Made by a program: the position numbers and the translations under genes. Positions 51,921 to 63,486 of a stretch of 64,000 nucleotides of DNA are shown piece after piece. Position 1 is the stretch's first letter. Each line of letters opens with the position of its first letter. The stretch comes from Posidonia oceanica. Lineage: Eukaryota; Streptophyta; Magnoliopsida; Alismatales; Posidoniaceae. Below the pieces are notes generated by a model, which made no database searches, had not been told where the DNA came from, and saw only the letters and a program-made list of their open reading frames with translations. The stretch covers positions 48,866,001 through 48,930,000 of the forward strand of contig JAZBRS010000035.1 of the NCBI GenBank assembly GCA_037176725.1, read 5' to 3'.

Positions 51921-53969
51921 AATTTCATCTTCGAAATTCCATCTTCGAACGAATAGGTAGGGGTACTGCGAACAGATGTCCACCACACACTCTCAAGTGG
52001 TCTTCACATCACTTTGGGGCGCCACAACATAACATAGGCGGACTCACTCTTGTTCTGCCAAAATCTCCTCTTCCTAAAGCACCCCTGGCTATGCCAAAAT
52101 TACCTGCAATACACCAGCCAAACACATCCTTGGCAAAACTCTTTATAGACACTGAGGATCAGCAAAACCTCCAAACTAGTCCCCACAAGGTAGTGTAGCC
52201 CGAGCTTCGGTGCGAACACCATGGCAACCACCCCAAGATCCTAAGTCAGGTAGTTCTTTGTCATAATTCTGTTAACTAGTGAAAAGCATAGCTCACAACA
52301 ATGCTATGTTGCACAAGAACACGACCCAACTCAAACCCACAATCCATCACTACCCACAGAAGAATCCATCACTTCTAGAAGGCAAGGCTAGCACAGGAGC
52401 CGAAATCAATCGAGCCATCTACCCATAGATGCTCCCCCACAATCCCAGCTCCTCACGTAAGCTGACCCCCTTCCTAGACAATACTGTCCAAGGTGCCACT
52501 ATCTTAGAGATACCTCTATCGAATCCCCAAAGATAGTTCACCAGGACCAAAAGTAGCAAGCCTCAAGGACTACCTAAGTCACACCAACTTGGTTGTCCAA
52601 TGGTCTCATCACAAAAAAGATGGGAAGCCAACCTCCTTGGCTTAACCCTAGTCTCTACCGCGGAAGACCCCGAAGAACACAAAGAAAGAAGATCGCCACT
52701 GGCCGAATAGTACTAAACCATTCGACCCACCACAGAAGCAAGAATCAACCGAAAAAACCAGAACAAACCAAGAAAAAGACAGGGCCGCGCCACTCAATAA
52801 ACTAGGCCCCACACCAACAACATCAACTCGCACCACCAATGTGCGATGCCAACGCGCAACCTCAGCGCACAACAATAATGGAGGGTCACACTGGAGGCAG
52901 TCTCCTGCTACATTCCCCATCCACCACCTAGAATACTCTGTCCTCTCTCAAAGTATCTGGAACACACCACACATCTGGGAAGCCACATGCTTCACCCAGA
53001 TGCAACAATAAGAGGATGAAACTCAAGGCATCCTCCACACAAACACCAAACTCAAAACAGACAACAAATAACAATCATGGAGGGTCACACTGGAGGCAGT
53101 CTCCTGCTACATTCCCCATCCACCACCACATTACCAAACTGTCTAGCTCCAGTAGTAGCGACTGAGAATACACGTCCTCTGGTTAATTGACATGGCGTGT
53201 CTCACGCCCTCTTGGGAGGATCAGGGCATTTCCTCTGTAAACACCCTACCTTCCTGCAATCTCAACACACCATGTGGACCAATGCTCACTGCAGTCGTAG
53301 ACTACTCCTGTTGACATGGCTCACTTCTTGCCGACATGGTTCACTTAGCCACTTAGACAGTAAGGTCTCCTACCCTGCATGCCCACACCAAGTCCTATCA
53401 CCACAACCACTAGCAATGCGATCTCTATCACTCGCAATGCTGTCAAACCCTTCCAACCCCTTTGATTCGTGCTCCTCGGAGTCGAAGACCTCAAGCGAAC
53501 CACTTTGGACTAGCAAACGCCGTCTCGAACTTCGCCACCGACTTGCTCCATCAATGAGGCTCTATCAGGTCAACATTCTGAAATTCCAACCATCGAAAAC
53601 ATCCTACCATGATTCGGTGTCTTCTCCCATTGATCAGCAGACCGACGCACCCAAAATTCTTCTGGGTATGTCTTGCTCAAACCTTGCTAATACTGGAGTC
53701 ATAATTTGGATCCTCAATTGATGGTAACTTGACCTTGGCACTCAAACAATCAAGAGCCCAAACTCTCTGTGTGGTGGTACTCTAGGTAGTTCCTCAGGAA
53801 AGACATCTGGGTATATGCAACTGACTAGGACGAAGCGACCACACTGGCCAGGTACCCCACACAACCCTCTTGTTAGGGATCAGTAAGCCTTTATTGTAGA
53901 ATTCACAAACCTTGGCTTACCAACCTCACTCCCTGCACAGGATACAAACCTTACCCAGGGCACTTCACT
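51921..53969 (-). pseudogene. E4 polyprotein remnant: protease-RT linker, RT/RNase H fragments
   Basis: On the minus strand, with many stops and frameshifts, chromovirus pol landmarks can be followed. YPDVFPEELPRVPPHREF lies near 53800 (the conserved linker before RT). SFLGLATYF is near 52560 (RT/RNase H connection). APVLALPS and then KNYLTXDL and VVAMVFAPKLGLHYL (RNase H) lie between about 52410 and 52150. Only about 230 bp remain between RNase H and the PPT, so zinc finger, integrase and any chromodomain are missing. A 56-bp segment (AGGGTCACACTGGAGGCAGT and flanks) occurs twice, at 52873-52929 and 53077-53130, indicating a local duplication. No functional product is possible. Confidence 0.72.
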
Positions 53970-53974
53970 AGTAC
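53970..53974 (+). repeat. Left flank duplication of solo LTR E6 (AGTAC)
   Basis: AGTAC here and AGTAG at 55994-55998 match at four of five bases. Confidence 0.6.
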
Positions 53975-55993
53975 TGTCATGCCCTGGTGTGACTCCACAG
54001 TTCCAACTCTACCCAAATAATATTAAACAATCATTTAATAAATAAACATTTAATTACATTTGAGAATAAATTTAAAAATTTTACAAAATTTCCCAAGATC
54101 CTCAGTGTGCGGCTACGTGGCTCCTAAACATGCACCAGACTGGATTGTACCTCGACCCTGCACCTGAAAATAAGACATAAAAAACGCATGAGTGACATCT
54201 AAGTCACCCAATACGTGCCACCCAAAACCACGGCAAATGGAAGCAGAAATATCATCTAAGGCAATAAGAATCCAAAACCATCATAAACCACGGTAATCTA
54301 TGCTATTTAAAAGCATAACATTCATTTTTATAAAACCACATGCTTTCTACAAGGCTATCACATTTTTTCGATAAATCCATGCATTCTCAAATCCATCTCA
54401 AATCCACACTCACACACACAATGATTCCAAATCAAACCGAACACCTTGGCCACAAGTGAACGATACCAGCCACAAGCAGTTTCTGATGACACACGCATCT
54501 CTCAACTGCAATGCTGCGGAAGACTACCCTAAATGAGAGAACAATCGCCCCGAGAACTCAGTCCTCAATTATCAAATCATTCACATGATTAGTATCATCA
54601 ACACGGGGTTACGTACTCTAACGTCCCTATGGTGCCCGAGCGTTTGGGGACTCTAACCCCAGCCCTAGTCAGCACCGGCACAAAGGGTAATCCGTCTGTT
54701 TCAACGGGTCCTGCTGTACAACTAACCTCACCCTAGGCCATCTGACTCTCGAGCCACTAGGTGTATTCAAACACCCTCTGTACCAATCAGACGCTTCGAT
54801 TTATTGTTCCACAAAACCATGGAAACCATTTCCAAATTCTTTTCACAAACATGCATTTCTTTTTCAAATCCTTTTTCTTTATTCACGAATCCGTCAATTC
54901 TTCAAAACACCCATAAAACCATCTCAATACCAGATAAAACCAAATACATCAAAAACCCAAATCATTCTTCTTTGAAAAGCATTTGGCCTCTGATTCGGCA
55001 TTCCGAAAATCACCGGTATGCCGGATTAGGAGCAAAAGTTCAGATTTTCGCCCTGGAACGACACTCCGAAATGGACTGGCATTCCGTTTTGCTACAGAAA
55101 ACGGCACACCGTTCAAAAACGACACTCCGTTCCAGACAATTTTGGAACACTGCTCCAAAACGGCATTCCATTTCAGACGATTTCTGAAAAAAAAAACAGG
55201 GCTTTCCCAAGATTGCCCGAACCTGGAACCACGACCGGTTCCACCACAAAAATCCATAAATCACAAGAAAATACTAGAATCAAGCCATGCTCGTGCTCTA
55301 CATTTGAGCAGAAAATCAAACCAATTCATGCATTCTACATCAAGATACAAAATCGCAAAGCTTTGAGGTTCAAAAATGAACCAAAACCCCATTCCATCCA
55401 CATACAACCAAAAACCAGAAAACCACAATAAAAATCCTACATTTACATGGCATAGCTAGATCTCATTCATTGCAAGCATTTAGGCATGATTTTCGAAAGA
55501 GAAACAAGGGGGAGGACACGCACCAACTCTGGTGAGGTCTCTCCTCCAACTCTGGCCTCTGGCGAGCAAAACTACCTCCTCAGGTCGCCGGGCACACGAC
55601 CCCTCTCTGGTTCACCTTCGCTCCTCCTCCAAGCGCCGATCTCTCCTCCTCTTCCTCCTCCTACCGCCGGCGATCCTCAAAGGTGGTAGTGGTCGTCGGG
55701 TGGAAGAAAATGAGGAAGGAAAGAAAATAAAGAAGGGAAAGAAAGATGGAAGAGGGCAACAGGTGGAGAAATGGGGAAAATTGCATTCCCACCCCTTTCT
55801 CACCACAAACCACACACAAGCCCCCAATTACATTCAATCAAGCCCTTACTTTCACTTAGCCAAACCACACAACTCCAGGAGCTAGAGACAAAATCACCAG
55901 AGACACACAAACACCCACACACCAAAAACAACGGAAATGATTTTCCAAAAATATATTAACTCAAATTATATTATGGAAAATCAGGATATTACA
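53975..55993 (-). mobile_element. E6: solo LTR of a chromovirus-type element (2019 bp)
   Basis: The edges read TGTCATGCCC and GATATTACA on the plus strand; on the minus strand this is TGTAATATCC...GGGCATGACA, a normal LTR pair of ends. Near-matching 5-bp duplications flank it, and the E4 protease-RT linker reads across it: IDYARKR is on the right side, and the following linker resumes on the left at 53969. The interior is non-coding and includes repeated GGCATTCCG/CACTCCG words (55000-55200). It resembles the E4 and E7 LTRs in the segment GCATGAGTGACATCTAAGTCACCC. Solo LTRs arise by recombination between the two LTRs of an element. Confidence 0.78.
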
Positions 55994-55998
55994 AGTAG

Positions 55999-56279
55999 CC
56001 TCTTCCTAGCATAGTCAATCAATACCGAATGTTGCGTCAGCCAATTCATGCCTAATATAACGTCATACTCTTGTATGTCCATTACTATCAGGCTGGCCTT
56101 GAAACTCGTGCCACCAAACTCAATGTCAGCAGATCACAGGTACTTCCATTCCAAACTATGCTCCCCAACGGAGTCACAACATTGAGATAAAAGCCAATCT
56201 AGCTGGCCTATCTCCCATTTCTGCTGCAAAAGACTTAGAGAAGAAGTAAAAAGTACCCCTTGAGTCAAATAATACCTTG
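55999..56279 (-). pseudogene. E4 protease remnant
   Basis: The minus strand gives VAKVLFDSRGTFYFFSKSF (56160-56279), a decayed retropepsin active site in which the usual DSGA reads DSRG. After breaks it gives LIVMDIQEYDVILGMNWL and TQHSVLIDYARKR (about 55999-56105), the segment typical of chromovirus protease ends. Its right edge at about 56279 abuts the E4 LTR fragment, so gag and the start of protease are deleted. Non-functional. Confidence 0.75.
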
Positions 56280-56922
56280 GCCACTTGGTTGCGGCAATGT
56301 CGAGGAAGAGCGACGGCAAGCGGCGACACGGTAGCAGCGGCACAGCGGTGGTGGAGGGAACGGCGGCAGCGGTGGGTCGGTGGACTCCCCCATCTCTCCC
56401 TCTGTTCTCCTTCTTCCATCACTGCAACGGATGTCCCTATTCCTTCCTCCTCTGTTTCTTCACAACATTGACGACAGCAGGGTTGGTGGCGCGAATGGCA
56501 AGCACAACGGCCTCTCTCCCCCCCCCCACACACCCTCTTCTAAGTTCTCTCTCTCTCTACTTCTTCTTCCCCACCTCTGGATCCTCCTCCTCTCTTCCCT
56601 CCATGGCAGCGATGACGGCAGTGGGTGATCGGTGGCATGGACGGCGACCTCCTCTTCCTTCCTTGCCTGCGTCGTCGTCTTCTTCTTCCTCTCTTCTCTT
56701 CTCTTTTTTTTTTTTTCTGTTTTGCAGGTGCGAGCTCGCAGAGGAAGATGAAAATCCCGGATCCCAAAGGCCATCAAATTCAGTTAAATGAAAGTCAGTT
56801 CCAAGTCAAATTTACTAAATTTCCACATCGGGATTCCATGCTAGGAAAACTCGCTAGGAAAACGTGCCTCCAATACACGCCTCCAATACGCGTCTGACCC
56901 ATTGCAGACCATGGGTGTTACA
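56280..56922 (-). repeat. E4 5' LTR fragment (643 bp)
   Basis: Homologous to 51261-51903, and ends in the same GGGTGTTACA edge. The remaining LTR, the PBS and gag were removed by a deletion whose breakpoint is at about 56279/56280. The segment includes a C-rich run (CCCCCCCCAC near 56520) and pyrimidine tracts. Confidence 0.75.
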
Positions 56923-57439
56923 GTAGGGCCATGCATTGCATCTCAAATTGGCACTATACTACTTGTATTCCACTAGCATGCATGCATGCATTTGGATCAC
57001 ATCTTTTCATTATGTGGGAATGACGGAGAATGGTCACTTCATCCATCACATAAATATTCAATTCTAGATCAAATCTAATATTCCAATTCTTATACCGAGC
57101 AAGTTTTCAGCGAATTCACTTTTTTTTCCTTATTCCTTTTGTCGATCCTTTCATTGGACCCTTCCATTTATTGTTGGCCATTGTCTTCAAGTATGGTCAT
57201 CAAAGCAGGCCTCACCCCTTTCTCCCAGTGATAGCACTAGTCTCATATCCTATCAAATCATTCCTCTGGTGGTGGATTACACCCCATATCTAAATGTTTT
57301 AGATCTTCCTTGATGGTTGTATTAAGTCTCATAGTCAAGCCTTAGCTCTCATTAGAGACATGTTGAATGAGTTATTATTATTATTATTTTTACCTTGGAA
57401 GCATTTTTTGTTCCAAAATCAACTCCAAGGAGGAGCATT
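56923..57439 (+). other. E5 interior upstream of a polypurine tract
   Basis: GTAGG at 56923-56927 is the right target duplication of E4. The rest is non-coding and ends in the PPT-like CCAAGGAGGAGCATT (57425-57439). Before E4 inserted it was joined to 23007. Confidence 0.5.
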
Positions 57440-58785
57440 TGTAGATACCCCATTTTGACATCTCTCAAATTGCTTTAAATTTTGATTACCTTTACGTTCA
57501 TCTTTAGGTTTACTCTACTTTCACCCCCTTTAATACTCGAACACATCAAGCCAATTCTATAGCCAACTTTGCTTTTTTGGTCAACGAGATTTGCCTTTTC
57601 AAGAGGAGAATTTAGCCATTATAAGACCAACCACTAATTGTAAATCAATATTAATCTTGAACAATCATCATTATTGGTCTGTCCCAACACTTAGTGAAGG
57701 CACAACTGTTTGCCTCTTGTAGCTCTACATTGGATTTGGAAGTTGGGTTGTCAGTGGGTCAGGTGTAACGCATTAACCTATTTGACCCAATCCATTAATT
57801 TAGTGTTCGAGTTAAAATTTTGAACACGTTACGTTTGACCTTAACTTGTTAACCCAAACTCCTAATGGGTCGGGTCATGGGTGAAACATGCCACTCAACC
57901 ATTTAACCTGCTAATAGTTTTCTAATTCATTTTAAATAGATTTGTACATGCTCTTTTTGTAACATGAAGGCACTAGCTTTTGCTATGAGGAATGGACCAT
58001 TCTAATGATTTATTATCATTTCAATTTCACATTCTATTATCTTTCAAGTTCATTTTCTATTATCTTTACCCAATTCATTTTACTAGTCATTTATGATCTA
58101 TTATCTTTGAAGTCCAAAAATCCTAACTACGTGGTGAAGACTGATACTATCATTCACATGTATTTTGTAGTCATGGAACTATAAGGTTGAAATGTGTGAT
58201 CATGATGGAGATTATGATATTAACACTCATCGACCACAATTAATTGATATCATTTGTTTAGACCCATTTGACTTGCTAACCCGACCCAAACTCATTACGA
58301 GTTGGGTCAGGTTATGAGTCAAGGGTTGAAAAAACAAGTCATAACTTGACTCTTAACTTGTTAGGAAAAAATAGGTTGGGTAATGGGTTGACCTCTGACC
58401 TGACCCAACTCGACTCGTTGATAGTCCTAAGTTGGAAGAGTCTAACGTCCAACTATTGGACATGGGATTTTCTCAAGTCCAATTTAGATAGTAGTGCTAG
58501 CTACTGTGGTCAGCCACCAATCGTCTTTTTTTGGCCCTTTGATTGCAACAATTGCCGATCCGAGTCTTCTTGGCTTGTTGGGACTCCTTCCTCTCATCTA
58601 TATAATGTAGACTACTCCACCTTGAAGAGGGGATGAACTTGGACTAGAGAAAATTTCAGTGCAAGAAGGAGTTTGAGAGTGTTATGTATCAAGCCATTGT
58701 CTTCATGTCACAAGTCCAAGTGTTGCTCCACACCACAATGCCTCATCTACCTATCAACTCACCTTCGATGATTCCTCCTATAACA

Positions 58786-58832
58786 AACACCCCCCCGCCC
58801 CTCCCCCCCCCCCAAAACACACACACACACAC
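58786..58832 (+). repeat. Poly-C and (CA)n microsatellite
   Basis: A C-rich run (about 58787-58814) is followed by AAAACACACACACACACACA. The open frame reported across it on the minus strand is an artefact. Confidence 0.85.
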
Positions 58833-59469
58833 ATTTCTCTTCATACTCATAATTTGTGAAGGGAGTTTAACTTTTCTTGATTCTTCATGCATTTGTAGTA
58901 ATGTCATTGTATTTGAGTAGACTAGAGGCATAAACTCCCGATATATACACTATGCTTTGCAATTTTACTTCTATGTTCGTTATGACTTTGATGCTACACC
59001 TCTAATCCTCTTATTTGTTTGTTCTTTGTTGAAGGAAACAAAAAAGGAAGAAGAAGCTTGCATGCTTGGGAAACCTTTGTGTAATGTGACGTTGTCACAA
59101 AGAAGCAAAACACCCACTCTAACATCACATTTCTTTAAGGCGTCTCAAGGGCCAAGGATAAGGCAAATTGAAAGTGGCGATCACAAATAGTGTCAATGTG
59201 CTTGCAACATTGAAGTCATCTAGAAGGACTTAAAAAGTTCATATCCACACCTAGTATGTGTTTGTTGACTGTACATTGGATGGTCAACCCAACATCATAC
59301 TTGGTCTTGTCCTTTCCTTTCCTCATCATATGTACTATCCACCTCCAATTAGTAACATGCGCAACCCCCACAATGGGTTCAATCTAAGGATGGAGATAAT
59401 TAGCATCATATCATTTGGCCAATTGTTTGAGATTTGATGGAATTGGGCCAATGGATGTGTAATGTCCTT

Positions 59470-60150
59470 GATCAAGGCTCATCCATGGTAAAATGAGTGT
59501 AATGTCTTAAACTCTCAAAGGCTCTTAGGAGATGGTCCATAGACTCTCGATGGTCGTACGAACTAAGAATTTTGACGTCAGGAGTGACTATTTGTAGGCT
59601 CCCAAAGGCCATAGGAACTAAGAAGTTTAAGATCGGGAATGATGATTTAGAGGCTCCTCGAGGTTATAGAAACTAAGCAGTTTAATATCATGAGTGGCAT
59701 TCCATATGCTCTTAGAGGCTATGAGAACTTAGAGTTTAATGTCGAGAGTGATGATCCTTAAGCTCCCGAAGGCCATGAGGACTGAGAGTTTAACACAATG
59801 GTCTATAGGCTCCCTAAGGCTATGATGACTACGTGTTTAACATTAGTATGACAATCTGTAGGTTCCTTAAGCCTGTATTACTAAAGGCTTAACTTTGGTG
59901 CAATGATGCTTCAACTCTCAAAGGCCATAGGAATTAAAAAGTTTTAACATCGAAAGTGATGGTCCACAGGTTCCTGGAGGCCATGGGAACTATGAAGTTT
60001 AACATCGAGAGAGACGGTCCATAGGCTCCTGGAGGTGGTAGGAACTAAGAAGTTTAACTTTATAAGCAATGGTCCATAGGCTTCTAAAGCTAATAGGAAC
60101 TAAGAAGTTCAACATCGTGAGCAACGGTCCTTAGGCTCTCAAAAACCACA
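59470..60150 (+). repeat. Degenerate tandem repeat, unit about 60 bp, about eleven copies
   Basis: The unit approximates GGTCCATAGGCTCC, then AAGGCCATAGGAACTAAGAAG, then TTTAACATCGRGAGYGATG. Copies are diverged but in register from about 59470 to the edge of the E7 LTR. Non-coding. Confidence 0.75.
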
Positions 60151-61509
60151 AGGGCTAAGATGTAATACCTGGGAATTCATTTCCTTGTAATTATGCTTGT
60201 TTAATGAAATCCTTGGCTTTGGTTGGGTGTTAGTGGCCTTGCGAGCCCCACTTTGAGTTGTTGTGGGTCCCATCTGTGGTTTGTGTGGGTCTCTACCTGT
60301 ATTGTTGTGGTGGACTCCCACTTGTGGTAGTTGGTGGGACAGATTGTGGCCTGGTCCCTGTGTTTCTCTTTCTCTTCCTCTCCCTTCTTTCCTCTCTCTT
60401 TCTCTCTCTCTCTTTCTCTCTCCCTCTCCTTCCCTTCCTCTCTCTCTCCTCCCCCACCCCTCCATCACGTGCCCTCTCCCCTCTTTCCCTTCCCCTCCCC
60501 ACGCGTGCCCCTTCCTCCCCCGCGCGCGTGCGGTATCCCCTCCCCCTTCCCTGCTCGTGCCCTCCTCCTCCTCCCCGTGCCCTAGCCCCAATCCGGAGGG
60601 CGTCCTCCTCCTTCCCCTCTCCTCCACTCGATCTCTCCTCCTCTTTCCTCTCCCTCCCTCCTCCCCTTCCTCCTCCTCTCCCTCTTCCGTCCCCTTCCTC
60701 CTCCTCTCCTCTTCCTCTGCTGGTGGTGGTGGTGGCTGTTGGCGGCCGTGGTGGTGGCCGGTGCGTGGTGGTGCAGCGAACAAGCTTCGGACGTAGTCTC
60801 GGTGGAGCAGCGTGCTCGGGTTGCGTGTGGACCATCGGTGGACGGAGGTGTCCCTCTGTCCCAAGGTACACGCCTCGCCTAGGAGCTTTTAATATTGTAG
60901 ATTTTGCCTTGCATACTTCCCTTGCCATGATGTGTATGTTATATTTAAGTTTGGCAATTTTTAGGGATTTATATGCATTTAGGTGAATTTAATTGGCTTC
61001 AGTAGGTTTTGAGTTGATAGGTGGTTTTTCGCCGTTTGATGAGGGTGAATGCTCTCAAATGGCTTGATTATGGTTTTATTGTGTGCCTTGCCATGTTTAT
61101 ATACTATGGTAGAGATTTGGTAATTTTTAGAGATTTATTGTGATTTTTGGCCGATTTATGGCCCGTATGACTTAAATGTTAGTTTTGTGCTTTCCCAGTG
61201 AATTCCGGTGTTTTGGGCCTCGGATTGAGGCGATTGAGATATATTTGTGTTGCTCAAGCTAAGACGCTCGTTTGCATGTGTTGCGCGCCCGGTTTGGCGA
61301 GGATTTGTTATGGTTTTGTCGTTTTTATGAAAAATGACTTAAATATTGGATTTCTGGTGTTTTCTCGTGTTGCGTGCCCCAGAATACCGTACCGAGGGTA
61401 TGGTTGCATTCCTTGTTTTATTCCGCAGATTTCGGTATATGGCACACTAGTTTTCGAGTTGGTTTCGGACGTTTGAGGTTTTAAGTCGAGTTTTTAAGTT
61501 TGATGCCCT

Positions 61510-61810
61510 GTCCTGGTTCGGCACGACCTTTTTGGTCGGTCTGCCGATTTCTAGGGAAATCGGTACACCGGTATGATATCGGTGTGCCATTTTGCTGTCA
61601 GATTAAGGCCAGGACTTGAATTCGGTCGACCGATATTGATCGGTCTGCCGTTTTCAAGGTTCGATCAGTCGGCCGGTGGATTTGGTTCCACCGAATCAGG
61701 GATTTTCGGTACGACTGATGTGATATCGGTCTACCGATTACTGTGCTGATTGGTCGACCGGTGGAATTGGTTCCATCGAAACAGGGATTTTCGATATACC
61801 GGTGGGAGTA
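61510..61810 (+). repeat. Degenerate GGTCGACCGGT-type repeats in E7 LTR
   Basis: Words such as TCGGTCGACCGA, TCAGTCGGCCGG and TTGGTCGACCGG recur with ATCGGT and GGTACACCGG variants, every 40-60 bp. Many are self-complementary. The unit boundary is unclear. Confidence 0.55.
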
Positions 61811-62569
61811 CTGGTCTGTCGTTTTTGGTCTGGGATGCTCTTCCGGGCTTGTTTTCCAATGGGGTTTCCTCAGTTGGCTTTCGGGCTTTTTGTGCTTTAG
61901 CCCATGATATTTGATAAATGTTTTCAAAGTGATTTTTGAGGAAAAACGTGAATGGTTTGTAAATGGTTTTGTCGAGGTTTTCCGTGGCCGAAAACCTGGG
62001 AGTTGTGTTGGCTAGACCCGGGGATGCGACGGCGTTCCTGTTGTGTCGCACACTTCGCCTGGGTTGAGGTTTGGGGTTCGGGGTGCCAGCCGTACCTAGT
62101 GGTATCGTGGCAGCAGACTCGGGAGGTATGATACTCCTGCGTAGCTGGACGTGATACCCTAGTTGTTATGGGCACTGGGACTTGCCTTGTTTTGGGTGCC
62201 GGTTGAGCCTAGGAGTTGGAGCCTCTAGTGGTTCGGAGTACTGAGTTGAGGTCGCCGTATATTAGGCGTGCCTTGTGGTTTGTCCTGAGTGAGGACAGCT
62301 CGCCCAGTTGGGGTGAATAGCTTCCCTGGTGAAGGATTGCTTTGAGGCGTCTCTAGTGACGAGATGCCGGGACGAACATGCTCCTCCACAGGGCGGGAGT
62401 CCATCGCAGTGCAGTGAGCTGTAGGGGTGAGTCCCTGGCTACTGCTTGAGGCCAGATCGATTGCTTGGCGGCAGGCAATACGATCAGTTGTTGTTTTGTG
62501 CCCGTGGGGCTGTGTTTTGTTGTTGCTGGCCGTATTAGGCTTTGTGCTTCGCCTGAGTTTCGGGCTTTG

Positions 62570-62880
62570 TGAGTTTGTTGTGGTTTGGGCCATATTGGGC
62601 CAGTTACTTTCCGCCCGTGTGTGGCGTGAGTTTGTGGTTTGTGTTTTGAGCCGTAGTAGGCCAATTGCTTTCCGCCTGTGTATGGCGTGAGTTGTGGTTG
62701 GTGTTTTGGGCCGTATTAGGCCAGTTGTTTTCCCGCCTAGTTGTAGCATGGGGTTTTGGTTTGAGTTTTGGGCCGGTGGGCCATTATATTGTTTGAGCTT
62801 TAGTTTTGCAAGGTATTTCCGCCTTGTCTTGGCCAGTGGGCCGAGTGTTTTCCCAGCCAGAGAGGTTGGAGGGTTTTGTG
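62570..62880 (+). repeat. Imperfect repeats of about 60 bp in E7 LTR
   Basis: Units at about 62585, 62648, 62708 and further on contain TTTTGGGCCGTATTAGGCCAGTTG followed by TTTCCGCC and TGTGGCGTGAG. Later copies are shortened (GGGCCGGTGGGCC). Confidence 0.65.
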
Positions 62881-63317
62881 TGGTTTTGAGGTTTTGGACC
62901 GGTGGGCCGTGGTTTTGATATTATTTCTGGAAACGCCTGTCTTCCCCGGTTTTAGCTTGTGGGCTTTGGGAATGGTGTTTTATTATTTATATTGCTTGTT
63001 GTGGACTCAATTTTTGGGGGTTTTGCCGGTTGTGCCATATTTGAGGTTTTCCGCCTGTTTCTCGCGTGGTTTTGCGAGGTGTGTGCTGGGTGACGATTTC
63101 TAGGTCACTCACGTATGCTTATTTGATTTTCAGGTGCAGATGATTAGCTGGTTTGGAGTGAGTGCATATAGAGGGAGTCACGTAGTTGTCTACTGCAGGT
63201 TCCTGGCATTGATATTGTTGTTAGTCCAGTGGTTTGTTGTAAAATATTGTATTTAATTAAATTTTAAATTTGTTGAGCTGTAGGTTTTGTTGGTAGCGAC
63301 TTGGGTCGTTACAGGTT

Positions 63318-63329
63318 TGGTATCAGAGC
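63318..63329 (+). other. E7 primer-binding site
   Basis: TGGTATCAGAGC follows the LTR end after four bases. It is the standard site complementary to the 3' end of initiator tRNA-Met used by many plant LTR elements. Confidence 0.88.
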
Positions 63330-63486
63330 CTAGGTTCACTAGGTTACACTAGCCTAGGGGTGGTCAGTCTAGTGACTCAATAGGAAATTGCATATCATGG
63401 TTGAGTCTGCACCTGTTGTTTGGCATATGTTGTTGCTTATCTCATTGACTGTGGTGTAGGTTTTGTTGCTTCTCTCCCGGTTCAGC
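63330..63486 (+). other. E7 leader
   Basis: Short non-coding segment between PBS and gag. Confidence 0.7.

Larger units (their letters stand above)
23008..56922 (-). mobile_element. E4: old, deleted chromovirus, split by E3 and a solo LTR
   Basis: In minus orientation the order is a 5' LTR fragment (56280-56922), a protease remnant (55999-56279), solo LTR E6 (53975-55993), an RT/RNase H remnant (51921-53969), the PPT (51904-51920), and the 3' LTR (50256-51903 continued at 23008-24320). Both outer edges read TGTAACACCC or GGGTGTTACA, with a 4/5 target duplication. The rest of the 5' LTR, the PBS, gag and the start of protease are deleted, and there is no room for integrase. E3 (25.9 kb) sits inside the 3' LTR. 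E4 proper is only about 6 kb. Confidence 0.8.
57440..60160 (+). repeat. E5: start of a Tat-like LTR and following degraded sequence
   Basis: TGTAGATACCCCATTTTGACA at 57440 follows a PPT-like tract. It closely resembles the LTR starts of E2 (TGTAGACACCCC) and E3 (TGTTGACACCCCATTTTGACA), so this is taken as the 3' LTR start of a third Tat-like element in plus orientation. No matching LTR end, target duplication or second copy was found, so the true right end is unknown and may have been cut by E7. The stretch has no convincing gene; a microsatellite and a tandem repeat are listed separately. Confidence 0.55.
60161..63313 (+). repeat. E7 5' LTR (3153 bp)
   Basis: Starts TGTAATACCTGGG and ends CGTTACA just before the PBS. 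It contains a pyrimidine-rich block (60365-60720), degenerate palindromic words of the type ATCGGTCGACCGAT (61510-61810), and imperfect repeats of about 60 bp with GGGCCRTATTRGGCCAGTT (62570-62880). Near its 3' end is GTCACTCACGTATGC, related to the reverse of the E4 and E6 LTR ends. Only one copy is in the window, so the left edge rests on the TG start alone. Long open frames at 60139-60986 are composition-driven. Confidence 0.72.

Noticed and set aside
51809..52198. Plus-strand frame of 129 codons next to the E4 LTR
   Set aside because: It lies antisense to the PPT and the RNase H remnant of E4, which explain the sequence better.
53197..53721. Plus-strand frame of 174 codons
   Set aside because: Antisense to the decayed E4 polyprotein; no domain recognised.
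60139..60986. Overlapping frames of 177-242 codons on both strands in a pyrimidine-rich stretch
   Set aside because: Ser/Pro/Leu-rich on one strand and Arg/Glu/Gly-rich on the other, as expected of a long CT tract. It lies within the E7 LTR.
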